From the NCBI GenBank assembly GCA_005800795.1, contig SYEN01000313.1, forward strand, positions 1 through 9,152: a stretch of 9,152 nucleotides of DNA, written 5' to 3'. A program made the position numbers and the translations under genes. The notes beneath the pieces were generated by a model. The model ran no database searches. It saw nothing but the letters and a program-made list of their open reading frames with translations, and was not told the origin of the DNA. The DNA comes from Burkholderiales bacterium. Its GTDB lineage: Bacteria > Pseudomonadota > Gammaproteobacteria > Burkholderiales > SG8-41. Positions within the stretch are counted from its first letter, which is position 1; each line of letters starts with the position of its first letter. This document shows, piece after piece, positions 1 to 7,600 of the stretch.

Positions 1-1
1 C

Positions 2-259
2 GTGGATTGCTTCCGCGAAGGCCCCAACATGCTGGTAATCGACCCAGATGAGTGCATCGACTGCACCCTGTGCGTCGCCGAATGCCCGGTCGAAGCCATT
101 TTCGCTGAAGACGACGTGCCCGATGATCAAAAGGAGTTCACCGCACTAAACGCCGAACTGGCGAAGGTGTGGAAGCCGATCATCGAGAAAAAGCCCGGCC
201 CGCCGGATGCCGACGAGTGGGCCAAGATTAAAGAGAAAAAGCATTTGATCGAGAAGTAA
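2..259 (+). CDS. fdxA: Seven-iron ferredoxin FdxA, C-terminal part (5' end outside window)
   Basis: Small electron carrier of the 7Fe (3Fe-4S plus 4Fe-4S) ferredoxin family, acting in the cytoplasm. The visible 85 residues begin at the VDC of the N-terminal CPVDC motif. The reading frame is open to the window edge, so the GTG at position 2 is an internal Val codon, not a start. From family knowledge (Azotobacter ferredoxin I) about 21 residues are missing, giving a full length near 106, which is normal. The second cysteine cluster is intact: CIDCTLCVAEC, at fragment residues 18, 21, 24 and 28. These correspond to three ligands of the 4Fe-4S cluster and one ligand of the 3Fe-4S cluster. The long charged C-terminal extension ending in KKHLIEK is typical of FdxA and separates it from short 2[4Fe-4S] ferredoxins. 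Its redox partner cannot be read from this window. The neighbour downstream is convergent, so fdxA ends its own transcript here. Confidence 0.93.
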   Translation: MDCFREGPNMLVIDPDECIDCTLCVAECPVEAIFAEDDVPDDQKEFTALNAELAKVWKPIIEKKPGPPDADEWAKIKEKKHLIEK

Positions 260-272
260 TCAGCCTGCATGG

Positions 273-292
273 CGCCCGGGTTGCCCAGGGCG
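273..292 (+). terminator. GC-rich hairpin after fdxA, possible terminator
   Basis: Fourteen bases past the fdxA stop, CGCCCGGG (273-280) can pair with CCC-A-GGGCG (284-292) around a TTG loop, giving an eight-pair stem with one bulged A at 287. It lies between convergent genes, where a terminator is expected. No run of T follows on either side, so it is not a canonical intrinsic terminator. It could act with Rho or only protect the 3' end. The rest of the gap (293-358) holds only two copies of TAAGGTT, at 332-338 and 347-353, with no clear role. Confidence 0.3.
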
Positions 293-358
293 ACGTGCGT
301 TGCTGGCGGCGGCGCACAGTAGCAGCATGCGTAAGGTTTCCGACTTTAAGGTTGCCGT

Positions 359-1696
359 TTACCGCCCGAAAATTCCCTTCAGCACGTCGCCCACACCGCC
401 GGGTAATCCCGGTATCAACCCACCCGCCGGTTTTTCCGCCTCTGCCGGACGTTGCTCGACCGGACGTTGTTCTGCTGCGCGCGGCGAACCACGTTGTTCG
501 GCACGTCCCCGGCTTCCGGAGGTGCGCTCTTCACCCAGCGCAGTCATAGACTGCGATTTGGTACGCACTTGCACTGCCCATTCGGGCGTCCACGGCGTTT
601 TGGGATTGGCCGGGCGCGGCGGATGCACGATGTGCGTTTCATGTCCGTAGGCAATGGATTGCAGCATGGCGCCGTCACTCTTGGCAAAAATCCCGGCGGG
701 GATTTCACAGTTGGTCTGGCTCGCGGGCAACAACACGCGCTCCGCCTGCCACTTGTCCACGTTGGGATTGCTGATGTAGTCCATCAACCCCATGCCCGAT
801 TCGGGAGGTTCGGACGAACTCCAGAAGACGGCTTCGGCGCCGCCGCCGCGAGTTTCCGTCCCGCTCATCGCCACCAGCAGATAGGCACGCGCGTTGGCCA
901 CCGGTTGCCAGTTCACCCGGATGGATTCGTTTAACCGGCCCGGCGCGCTGACTTGCATGGCCGGCATGAAATCTGCCTGCTGCCCGAGTGAAAATCGCAT
1001 GTTCGCGGGCACGCCGTCACCGGTCAGCGCATGTTCGCCCGCCAGCGACGCCGTGCGCGCCACGCGCGAATTCTGCCGGTCATTGGGCCAGATCGCATGC
1101 CCCGGCTCTGCGCGCGCACCCCGGTCGCGCACGCTGCGTCCCTGCATGAAGTTGTTGTAATCCGCCTGACCGAGCTTCGAAAAATCCATCACACGCGGCT
1201 GGCCCGCGCGCACCTGACTGCCGCACCCCCAGTAAAACAGCAACCGGCCCGTGGGCCGCTCGGGATAACTCGACTCTTCTCGGCCCGTGAGCGACTCGCG
1301 CGGCGGCGTCACCAGTTGCAACGGTGCCGCACCGACCGTAGCGCCGGCAGGAATCTGATGCGTGGCTTCGGTACCGCCGGGCTTCTTCTGAGCGAAAAGC
1401 GCGGTATCCATCCAGCGGCCCATGTTGGGTTGCTTGGTCTGGCCAAAGTTGCCTATACCCGCGGCATGCCTGCCATCGCGGCCAGTTGCCGAGCGCGTAC
1501 CCAAAATGTTGCCCATCACGCCCGCAGGCATGTCCGGCATTTCCTCCATGCCCATCATGCTGTAGGTGGCCAGATCAATCCAGTATTGCACGGGTGCGTT
1601 CGCTTGTTGCGCGAAAGTCGGGGTTGTTGCTGTCAGCACGCAGCCCGCGGCCAGCGCCGCGGCAGCTCCGACAGCGGGTCGCAATGAAATCAACAT
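359..1696 (-). CDS. Exported protein of unknown function, fibronectin-like segment and low-complexity tail
   Basis: I do not recognise a named family. The 445-residue product starts with a signal peptide: a short MLISLRP n-region, an Ala-rich core and a likely signal peptidase I site after TFA (residue 29). Cys19 sits in LAAGC, a poor lipobox because Ala rather than Leu is at -3, so a lipoprotein is possible but less likely. The mature protein has a Met-rich stretch (residues 47-61, six Met), a conserved-looking block with YWGCG (155-159) followed by GQPRVMDFSKL, and WPND at 203-206. A segment around 258-279 (IRVNWQPVANARAYLLVAMSG) resembles the B-C strands of a fibronectin type III fold. Residues 389-424 are disordered Arg/Glu/Gln/Pro repeats, and the end (425-445) is Gly-rich with GLPGGVGDVLKGIFGR. 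Only three Cys are seen (19, 158 and the one in TNCEIP). The ATG at 1696 is supported by AGGAG six bases upstream. The gene stands alone: convergent with fdxA and divergent from addB. Periplasmic or surface location is inferred from the signal peptide only. Confidence 0.85.
   Translation of the reverse strand: MLISLRPAVGAAAALAAGCVLTATTPTFAQQANAPVQYWIDLATYSMMGMEEMPDMPAGVMGNILGTRSATGRDGRHAAGIGNFGQTKQPNMGRWMDTALFAQKKPGGTEATHQIPAGATVGAAPLQLVTPPRESLTGREESSYPERPTGRLLFYWGCGSQVRAGQPRVMDFSKLGQADYNNFMQGRSVRDRGARAEPGHAIWPNDRQNSRVARTASLAGEHALTGDGVPANMRFSLGQQADFMPAMQVSAPGRLNESIRVNWQPVANARAYLLVAMSGTETRGGGAEAVFWSSSEPPESGMGLMDYISNPNVDKWQAERVLLPASQTNCEIPAGIFAKSDGAMLQSIAYGHETHIVHPPRPANPKTPWTPEWAVQVRTKSQSMTALGEERTSGSRGRAEQRGSPRAAEQRPVEQRPAEAEKPAGGLIPGLPGGVGDVLKGIFGR
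445..469. repeat. Short 15-base-period repeat inside the exported-protein gene
   Basis: CCGGACGTTG occurs at 445-454 and again at 460-469, fifteen bases apart. A degenerate relative (CACGTTGTTCG) follows near 491-501. On the coding (minus) strand these units encode the VEQRP / AEQRP repeats of the disordered tail. The five-codon period suggests tail growth by slippage or unequal duplication. Confidence 0.6.
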
Positions 1697-1702
1697 GAAG
1701 TG

Positions 1703-1707
1703 CTCCT
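1703..1707 (-). promoter_or_regulatory. Ribosome binding site of the exported-protein gene
   Basis: On the minus strand AGGAG lies six bases before the ATG at 1696. It is the strongest Shine-Dalgarno match I found at any start in the window and fixes the start that gives a complete signal peptide. Confidence 0.75.
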
Positions 1708-1763
1708 GGTGACAATGAAAAACAAACCGGCGCTAAGCACGTAACCGATGACAAATGTTGCAG

Positions 1764-1791
1764 CGCAGGCCTGCGTTATTTTGACATAACG
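1764..1791. promoter_or_regulatory. Two abutting palindromes in the divergent intergenic region
   Basis: CGCAGGCCTGCG at 1764-1775 is a perfect 12-base palindrome. It shares its last two bases with a second dyad, CGTTAT-TTTGAC-ATAACG (1774-1791), with six-base arms around a six-base centre. They lie between the divergent starts at 1696 and 1867, about 70 bases from one and 75 from the other. The second dyad contains a perfect TTGACA (1781-1786) reading toward addB, but no convincing -10 box follows at 16-18 bases. This could be an operator for a dimeric regulator of one or both genes. No regulator gene is in the window, so the role is a guess. Confidence 0.35.
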
Positions 1792-1866
1792 GCAGCCTCC
1801 GTGCCGGGCTGCAAACGCACGGTTTGGGTTAACATCTTTCAGCCGCCGTCGCGTGCGCCCCGGATC

Positions 1867-4617
1867 ATGCCCGCCACTGTTCAATCAATCGCTGTTTCCC
1901 CGGAAGCCTTCATGGCGGGTGCCGCACGCGAAGTCATCGGGCGTCATCACACAGCCCTACCCGATCTGCGCCAGCTCGTTGTACTCATCCCCGATCTGCA
2001 CGCCGCAGGTGACGTCGCGCGAGCATTGCGCCACGCGGCAGCGGTGCCCGTGTTGTTGTTGCCGCGCATCACCACGCTGCGCGCATGGGCCGGTGAAGTC
2101 ATGCTGACACAACCCGTGCTCGGCGGCGCGGCGCGAGAAATGCTGCTGTATCGCGCGCTGGCCGCGCGGCACTGGTTCGAAGAACAGGACTTGTGGGCGG
2201 TCTGCGCTGAACTGGCCGCCCTGTTCGATGAATTGACGCGGCAACGCGTAACACTCGCCGCAACGCAGGCAGAATTCAGCGCACAACTGGCGAAAGTGTA
2301 CCGGGCATCCGGCCGACGTGCAGGCACATCGCTCGATTTCGAGGCGCAGCTGGTCCATGACCTGTGGCGGGCGTTCAATCAGGCGGGCGGCGCACTCGAC
2401 GCCGAATCCGCCTATGCCGCCCGCCTCGCGCAACTCGCCCAAGACGCCAGCACGCCGCTCTACGTACTGGCGCCGCAAGGCTGGTCGCGTGCCGAGCAGG
2501 CGTTTCTGGAACGCTACGCTGAACGTGCGCCGGTTTGGGTGTTGCAGCCAGACAGCGCTGCAGCCGATGCCCTGTCGCAAACACTGGCGGCAGCATGGCC
2601 GCACACGCTGGACACCGATCTGTCGCGCCGTGCGCGGGCTTTGCACGCCTTCCACCCCGCTAGCGTGCTGTCAGCGCGCCTGCGTATCGCCGCCGCCGCG
2701 AGTGCGGAAAACCATGCGCAACTGATCGACCATGCAGTGCGTGTGCGGCTGGCGGCGGGCAAACGCCGCATTGCTGTGGTGGTGCAGGACAGGCTTGTTG
2801 CGCGCCGCGCGCGTGCGCTGCTGGAGCGGGCGGGCGTGCTGGTGGCCGACGAAGCGGGCTGGGCCCTGTCGACCGTCAGTGCCGCCACGGTGATCGCGCG
2901 CTGGCTTGATGTGGCGGGCAGCGGCTGCCATCACAGTGATTTGTTTGATCTGCTGAAATCGCCGTTCATCTTTCACGACTGGCCGCGTGACGCCCGCGAA
3001 AGCGTGGTGCAGCGCTTTGAGCAACGCGTGCGCGCGGACAATGTAGCCGCTGGCCTGGAGAACTTCATCGCACTGGCCGAGCGCCACGATGATGCCGAAG
3101 CGCGGCAGATGCTGCTGCGGCTGCAACGCGCGGCGCGACGGCTGGAGCGGCGGCGCGCGCCCATCGCGCAGTGGCTGACGCTGCTTGACGAAAGTCTGGT
3201 TGAAACCGGCATTTGCAACACCGGCAGGGAAGGCAGCGCTTTGCAAAATGACGCCGCCGGCGAGCAATTGCTGGAACTGTTGGCACGGCTGCGCGACGAA
3301 CTCGCGGGCGACAATCTGGCGGTGACCTTCGCGGACTGGCGGCGCTGGCTGGCACGCGCGCTGGAGGGCGCGGTGTTTCGTGACCGCTCGATTGATAGCC
3401 CGGTGGTGTTTACGTTTCCCGCAGCCACGCCGTTGCGTGCGTTTGACGCGGTGATCATCGCCGGTGCGGACGCGGCACACCTGCCGGGCGTGGAAACCGC
3501 AGCGCTTTTCTTCAACCAAAACGTGCGTGCTGAACTGGGCCTGCGCACGCGCGCGGACAACCTGCTCGAAATCGAAGCCAGCCTGTGCTCGCTGATCCTG
3601 AATTGCGGCGATGTGCTGGTGACATGGCAACACACCCACGACGGCGAGCAGAATCTGTTGTCACCGTTTTTCGAGCGGCTCAACGCGCTGCATGCATTGG
3701 CCTACGGCACGCTACTTGATGATCACGAACTTGTGGCACAGGCTGCGGCATCGATCGTCGAAGCGCCACGCGCCGCCGCACGGCCACCGACAACCGGGCA
3801 AGTGGCGCCGATAACCCCTAACTATCTGATATTAAACGTTATTTCTGCAAGCAGCTATAACACGTTGATGGCCTGCCCGTATCAGTTTTACGCGCGTCAC
3901 CTGCTGCGGCTGGCCCAGCTCGACGACGTGCAGGAGCTGATCGACAAATCGGACTACGGCACTGCCGTGCATGCGGCCTTGACCGCGTTTCACCGGGCGC
4001 ATCCGCGGGTCAGCGACTTGCCGCTGGCGCAAGCGGTTCAAGCCCTCGAAACCGCAACGGAAACCGCGTTTCGCGCCGCCATCGCCGCCAACTACCTCGC
4101 GCGCGCGTGGCTGGCGCGCTGGAAGCCGCTGATCCCGCAATACATCGAATGGCAGCGCGCTCGCGAAGCCGCGAGCTGGCACTTTGCCGCAGGCGAGTCC
4201 AGCAAGTCACTCGTCATCGTGACGCCGCAAGGCCGCACGCTGAATCTGCGCGGGCGCATCGACCGGGTAGACGCCGGCACAGATGGCGCTATAACCGTCA
4301 TCGATTACAAAACCCAGCGTCAGGAAGTGTTGCGAAAAAAAGTTGCCGCGCCTAGCGAAGATGTGCAACTGCCGGTGTACGCGCTGCTGTGGGGCGGGCC
4401 CGTGGCTGCCGCGCTGTTTCTGTCGCTTGAGCGCGAGGGCATTGCGAGCATCGACGTACGCGAGGACATCAACGTGCTGGCCGAAGAAACCCGGCAACGG
4501 CTGGGCGTTCTATACGATAGCCTGCACGAGGGCGCGCCACTGCCCGCGCAGGGCGCCAGCACGGTATGCCAGTACTGCGATATGGAAGGGCTGTGCCGCA
4601 GGCGGTATTGGCCATGA
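1867..4617 (+). CDS. addB: AddB-like PD-(D/E)XK nuclease, double-strand break repair subunit
   Basis: Partner of AddA in the helicase-nuclease that resects double-strand DNA ends before RecA loading; it belongs to the proteobacterial 'probable DNA repair protein' type of AddB. From ATG 1867 the product is 916 residues. The N-terminal two thirds follow the UvrD-like fold only in outline: the expected P-loop position (LVVLIPDLHAAG) has no GxxGxGKT, so ATP binding is probably lost. The stretch VIIAGADAAHLPG (529-540) is the usual AddB landmark. The C-terminal nuclease looks active: His702 in GTAVHA, Asp799 in GRIDR, Asp813-Tyr-Lys815 in DYKT, and Gln834/Tyr838 in QLPVY. Cys670 (CPYQFY) with Cys901, Cys904 and Cys910 (CxxC-x5-C) match the four ligands of the AddB iron-sulfur cluster, which staples the nuclease domain. 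The frame is also open from GTG 1801, adding 22 residues that look non-conserved. Neither start has a good Shine-Dalgarno, so 1867 is preferred but not certain. It overlaps addA by four bases. Confidence 0.85.
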   Translation: MPATVQSIAVSPEAFMAGAAREVIGRHHTALPDLRQLVVLIPDLHAAGDVARALRHAAAVPVLLLPRITTLRAWAGEVMLTQPVLGGAAREMLLYRALAARHWFEEQDLWAVCAELAALFDELTRQRVTLAATQAEFSAQLAKVYRASGRRAGTSLDFEAQLVHDLWRAFNQAGGALDAESAYAARLAQLAQDASTPLYVLAPQGWSRAEQAFLERYAERAPVWVLQPDSAAADALSQTLAAAWPHTLDTDLSRRARALHAFHPASVLSARLRIAAAASAENHAQLIDHAVRVRLAAGKRRIAVVVQDRLVARRARALLERAGVLVADEAGWALSTVSAATVIARWLDVAGSGCHHSDLFDLLKSPFIFHDWPRDARESVVQRFEQRVRADNVAAGLENFIALAERHDDAEARQMLLRLQRAARRLERRRAPIAQWLTLLDESLVETGICNTGREGSALQNDAAGEQLLELLARLRDELAGDNLAVTFADWRRWLARALEGAVFRDRSIDSPVVFTFPAATPLRAFDAVIIAGADAAHLPGVETAALFFNQNVRAELGLRTRADNLLEIEASLCSLILNCGDVLVTWQHTHDGEQNLLSPFFERLNALHALAYGTLLDDHELVAQAAASIVEAPRAAARPPTTGQVAPITPNYLILNVISASSYNTLMACPYQFYARHLLRLAQLDDVQELIDKSDYGTAVHAALTAFHRAHPRVSDLPLAQAVQALETATETAFRAAIAANYLARAWLARWKPLIPQYIEWQRAREAASWHFAAGESSKSLVIVTPQGRTLNLRGRIDRVDAGTDGAITVIDYKTQRQEVLRKKVAAPSEDVQLPVYALLWGGPVAAALFLSLEREGIASIDVREDINVLAEETRQRLGVLYDSLHEGAPLPAQGASTVCQYCDMEGLCRRRYWP
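4600..4617 (+). promoter_or_regulatory. Translational coupling site, addB stop / addA start
   Basis: The addA ATG (4614-4616) overlaps the addB TGA (4615-4617) as ATGA. A modest Shine-Dalgarno-like AGGCGG at 4600-4605, inside the last addB codons, lies eight bases before the ATG. The arrangement implies re-initiation by the same ribosomes and equal output of the two subunits. It also favours 4614 over the in-frame ATG at 4566, which would lie within addB and add 16 unlike residues. Confidence 0.75.
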
Positions 4618-7600
4618 GCGGTAATCTGAACAACGCAGCACTCAATCCACAAAACAGCGTGGTGGTCGAAGCCTGCGCCGGTAGCGGCAAAACCTGGCTG
4701 CTGGTGTCGCGCATTGTGCGTCTGCTGTTGGCAGGCGCGCGGCCGTCGGACATTCTCGCCATCACGTTTACGCGCAAGGCTGCACAGGAAATGGCGGTGC
4801 GCCTGCGCGAGTGGCTGTATCTGCTCGCCACTGCGCCGGAGGGCGACGTGCGTCAATTCCTGCTTGAGCGTGAAGTGCCGCGCGCGCAAATTGACAGCCT
4901 GCTACCTCGTGCTCGCGGACTGTATGAAGCGTTTCTTACCGCGCAGCCGCCGGTCACCATCACCACATTTCATAGCTGGTTCCTGCAATTGCTGCGACGC
5001 GCACCGTTGGATGCGGGTGCGGCAGGTGCTGCCGGCAACAGCGCGCTGGTCGAACAAACCGCCACGCTGGTGAGCGACGCGTGGCAACGTTATGCCAACC
5101 GTCTCGCACGCGAGCCCGCGGGTAACGATGCGCGTGCGCTGGATGAACTCTTCACGCGCATCGGGCTGGAAAGCACGCGTAACCTCCTGCGCAATTTCAT
5201 GCAGCGGCGCGCCGACTGGTGGGCCGCTACTGCAGAAGCAGGCGAAGGCGGCGCAGTTGAACAGCATTTGAAGAAGCTGCAGGCGGAATTCGCGGTTGAT
5301 GCGCTGGCCGACCCCTGTGGCTCACTGCTGTCCCGCGCTGATTTTTTATCGCAAATACAAGACTACGAAGAATTCCTGTCCCAGGGCACGCCCACCGAAC
5401 AGAAGGCTGCGGTGGCGCTGATGGCGGCCTGGGATTACGACACCGCACGCGAGCGCTTTGACGCCCTGTGCAAGGTGCTGCTCACCAGCACTCAAACCCC
5501 GCGCGTCAAGAAGCCCGGCAAGGCGCAGCGTGAGCGCCTCGGGGCGGAAGGTGAAGCACGTTATCTGCAATTGCACGAACGGCTTTGCGCAGGTGCGATC
5601 GAGGCCCTGGGCGCCCTGCGCGATATCGAGGCCTACACCTTCAACGCGGCTGCGCTGACGTGCGGTGCAGCGCTGCTGGATACCTATCAGGCCATCAAGC
5701 GCGAACGGCAGGTCATCGACTACGGCGACATTGAGTGGCAGGTCTACCGGCTGCTCGCCGGCGACGAACACGCAGCCTACGTGCAGGCCAAACTCGACGC
5801 GCGCTATCGTCATATCCTGCTGGATGAATTCCAGGACACCAATCCACTGCAATGGTTGACACTGAAAGCGTGGTTTACCGCGGCGGCGGAATCCGGTTCG
5901 GCGCCGACGGTGTTTCTGGTGGGCGACCCCAAGCAATCGATCTATCGTTTTCGCCGCGCTGAATCGCGTTTGTTTGCCCACGCCGCGAGCGATCTCACCG
6001 CGATGTTCGGCGCGGTGCAACTGTCGCAGGATGAGTCGCGGCGTTGCGCACCCGTCGTGATTGACCTGGTAAATACGCTGTTCAGGGCGCCCGATTGCGG
6101 CTATGGCGGCTATGGCGGCTTCACCCGCCATACCGCGCACGATGCGCAAAAGCCCGGACGCATCGAAGTGTTGCCGCTGGCGGTTAATGATGACGACGCC
6201 ACCCGTGATGCACGAGACACCGCAACACCCACGGCGTTGCGCAATCCGCTGCTGATGCCACTGCCGGACAAGGAAGATCAACGCCGCGCGCGCGAGGCCG
6301 AAGCGCTGGTTGCTGGCATCACGCGTATCGTAGGGGCATGGCAAGTGGCCGATGGCGAAGCCGGTATAAAACGCCCCGCGCGTTACGCCGACGTACTGGT
6401 GCTGGTGCGCCGCCGCACACATCTGGAAACCTACGAACGCGCGCTGCGGCAGGCAGGCATTCCGTATCTCACATCGCGCCAGGGCGGCCTGCTCGATACA
6501 CTGGAGGCGCGCGACATCACCGCGCTGCTGGCGTTTCTGATTGCGCCGTATTCCAATCTTGAGCTTGCCCATGCGTTGCGCTCGCCAGTGTTCGGCTGCA
6601 GCGACGAGGACTTGATGGCACTGGCGCGATTGGACAACGGCACGTGGTGGGAACGATTGGGCGCGTGCGCGAGCGAGCCTGCGTGCAGCGCCACCTTGCG
6701 CCGCGCCCATGAATTGCTGACGCCGTGGCTCGCCCACGTGGGCGCGCTGCCCGTGCACGACCAGCTCGACCGCATTTATTTCGAGGCCGACGTGCTGCGC
6801 CGTTATGACGCCGCAGTCGCCCCCGCCGCGCGCGGTGCGGTGCGCGCGAATCTGCTGGCGTATCTGCAACGCGCGCTCGACAACGATGCGGGGCGGTATC
6901 CAAGTCTTCATAAATTTATTAATGAAATTAGTGAGTTACGAAATAACCCGCCGGAGGAATCCCCCGCTGAAGGCACCATAGAAGCGGCCGGGGACGCGAT
7001 GAATGCGGTGCGCATCCTCACCGTGCACGGCGCCAAGGGTCTGGAGGCGCCGATCGTGTGGATGCTCGACGCCAATGCCACGCCGCCCGCGCGCGGCTAC
7101 GACGCGTTGATTGACTGGCCGCCGGATGCGCCCGCGCCAGTGCATTTTTCGTTGTGGGGCAGGAAGGATGAATTAAGCCGCGCGCAGCGCGTGCATCATG
7201 CCCGCGAAGAGGACATCGCTGCGCGCGAGGATTTGAACCTGCTCTACGTTGCCGTCACGCGCGCAAAGCAGGTGCTGATCGTCAGCGGGTCGCAGCGCGG
7301 GGGCGAGGCCGAAACCTGGTACTCGCGCATCCGCCACACTGTGCTGTCGCTGAACCAGACAACGCACGACGAAGATGATGGCACGCGCGCCCTGGCCTAT
7401 GGCGCCGCGCTGGCGTCACCCACGCCGCGCGCTTCAGACGCGCTGCCCTTGACACCGGCGGCGACACCGGACCCGCGCATGACACAGCCCATGCCCACCG
7501 GCAAACGCATCGTCACGCCTGCTGGCGCGGGTCTGCGCTACGGCACGCAGTTTCACCGTGTCATTGATCGGCTCGCCACGGAGACTGTTACTGCAACCGG

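Noticed and set aside
1781..1786. TTGACA as the -35 box of an addB promoter
   Set aside because: No acceptable -10 hexamer follows at 16-18 bases (the region reads CCGGGC). It is reported only as part of the dyad.
1690..1884. 64-codon minus-strand frame with a hydrophobic stretch, overlapping the start of the exported-protein gene
   Set aside because: It runs across the divergent intergenic region and into the opposite-strand addB start. The hydrophobic stretch comes from chance translation of the intergenic region, and no supporting ribosome binding site was seen.
2838..2845. GCTGGTGG, identical to E. coli Chi, also at 7796-7803
   Set aside because: GCTGGT is frequent in GC-rich coding DNA for Leu-Val. 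Chi sequences differ between lineages and AddAB types, and two copies in this window show no enrichment.
2671..3639. 322-codon open frame on the minus strand, antisense to addB
   Set aside because: Same reasoning: it is a shadow of a well-supported gene, with no domain or independent ribosome binding site seen.
5346..6911. 521-codon open frame on the minus strand, antisense to addA
   Set aside because: It lies wholly within addA, which has all helicase motifs in order. The antisense product has no recognisable motif and shows the His/Arg/Gln-rich make-up typical of reverse-strand frames in GC-rich genes.
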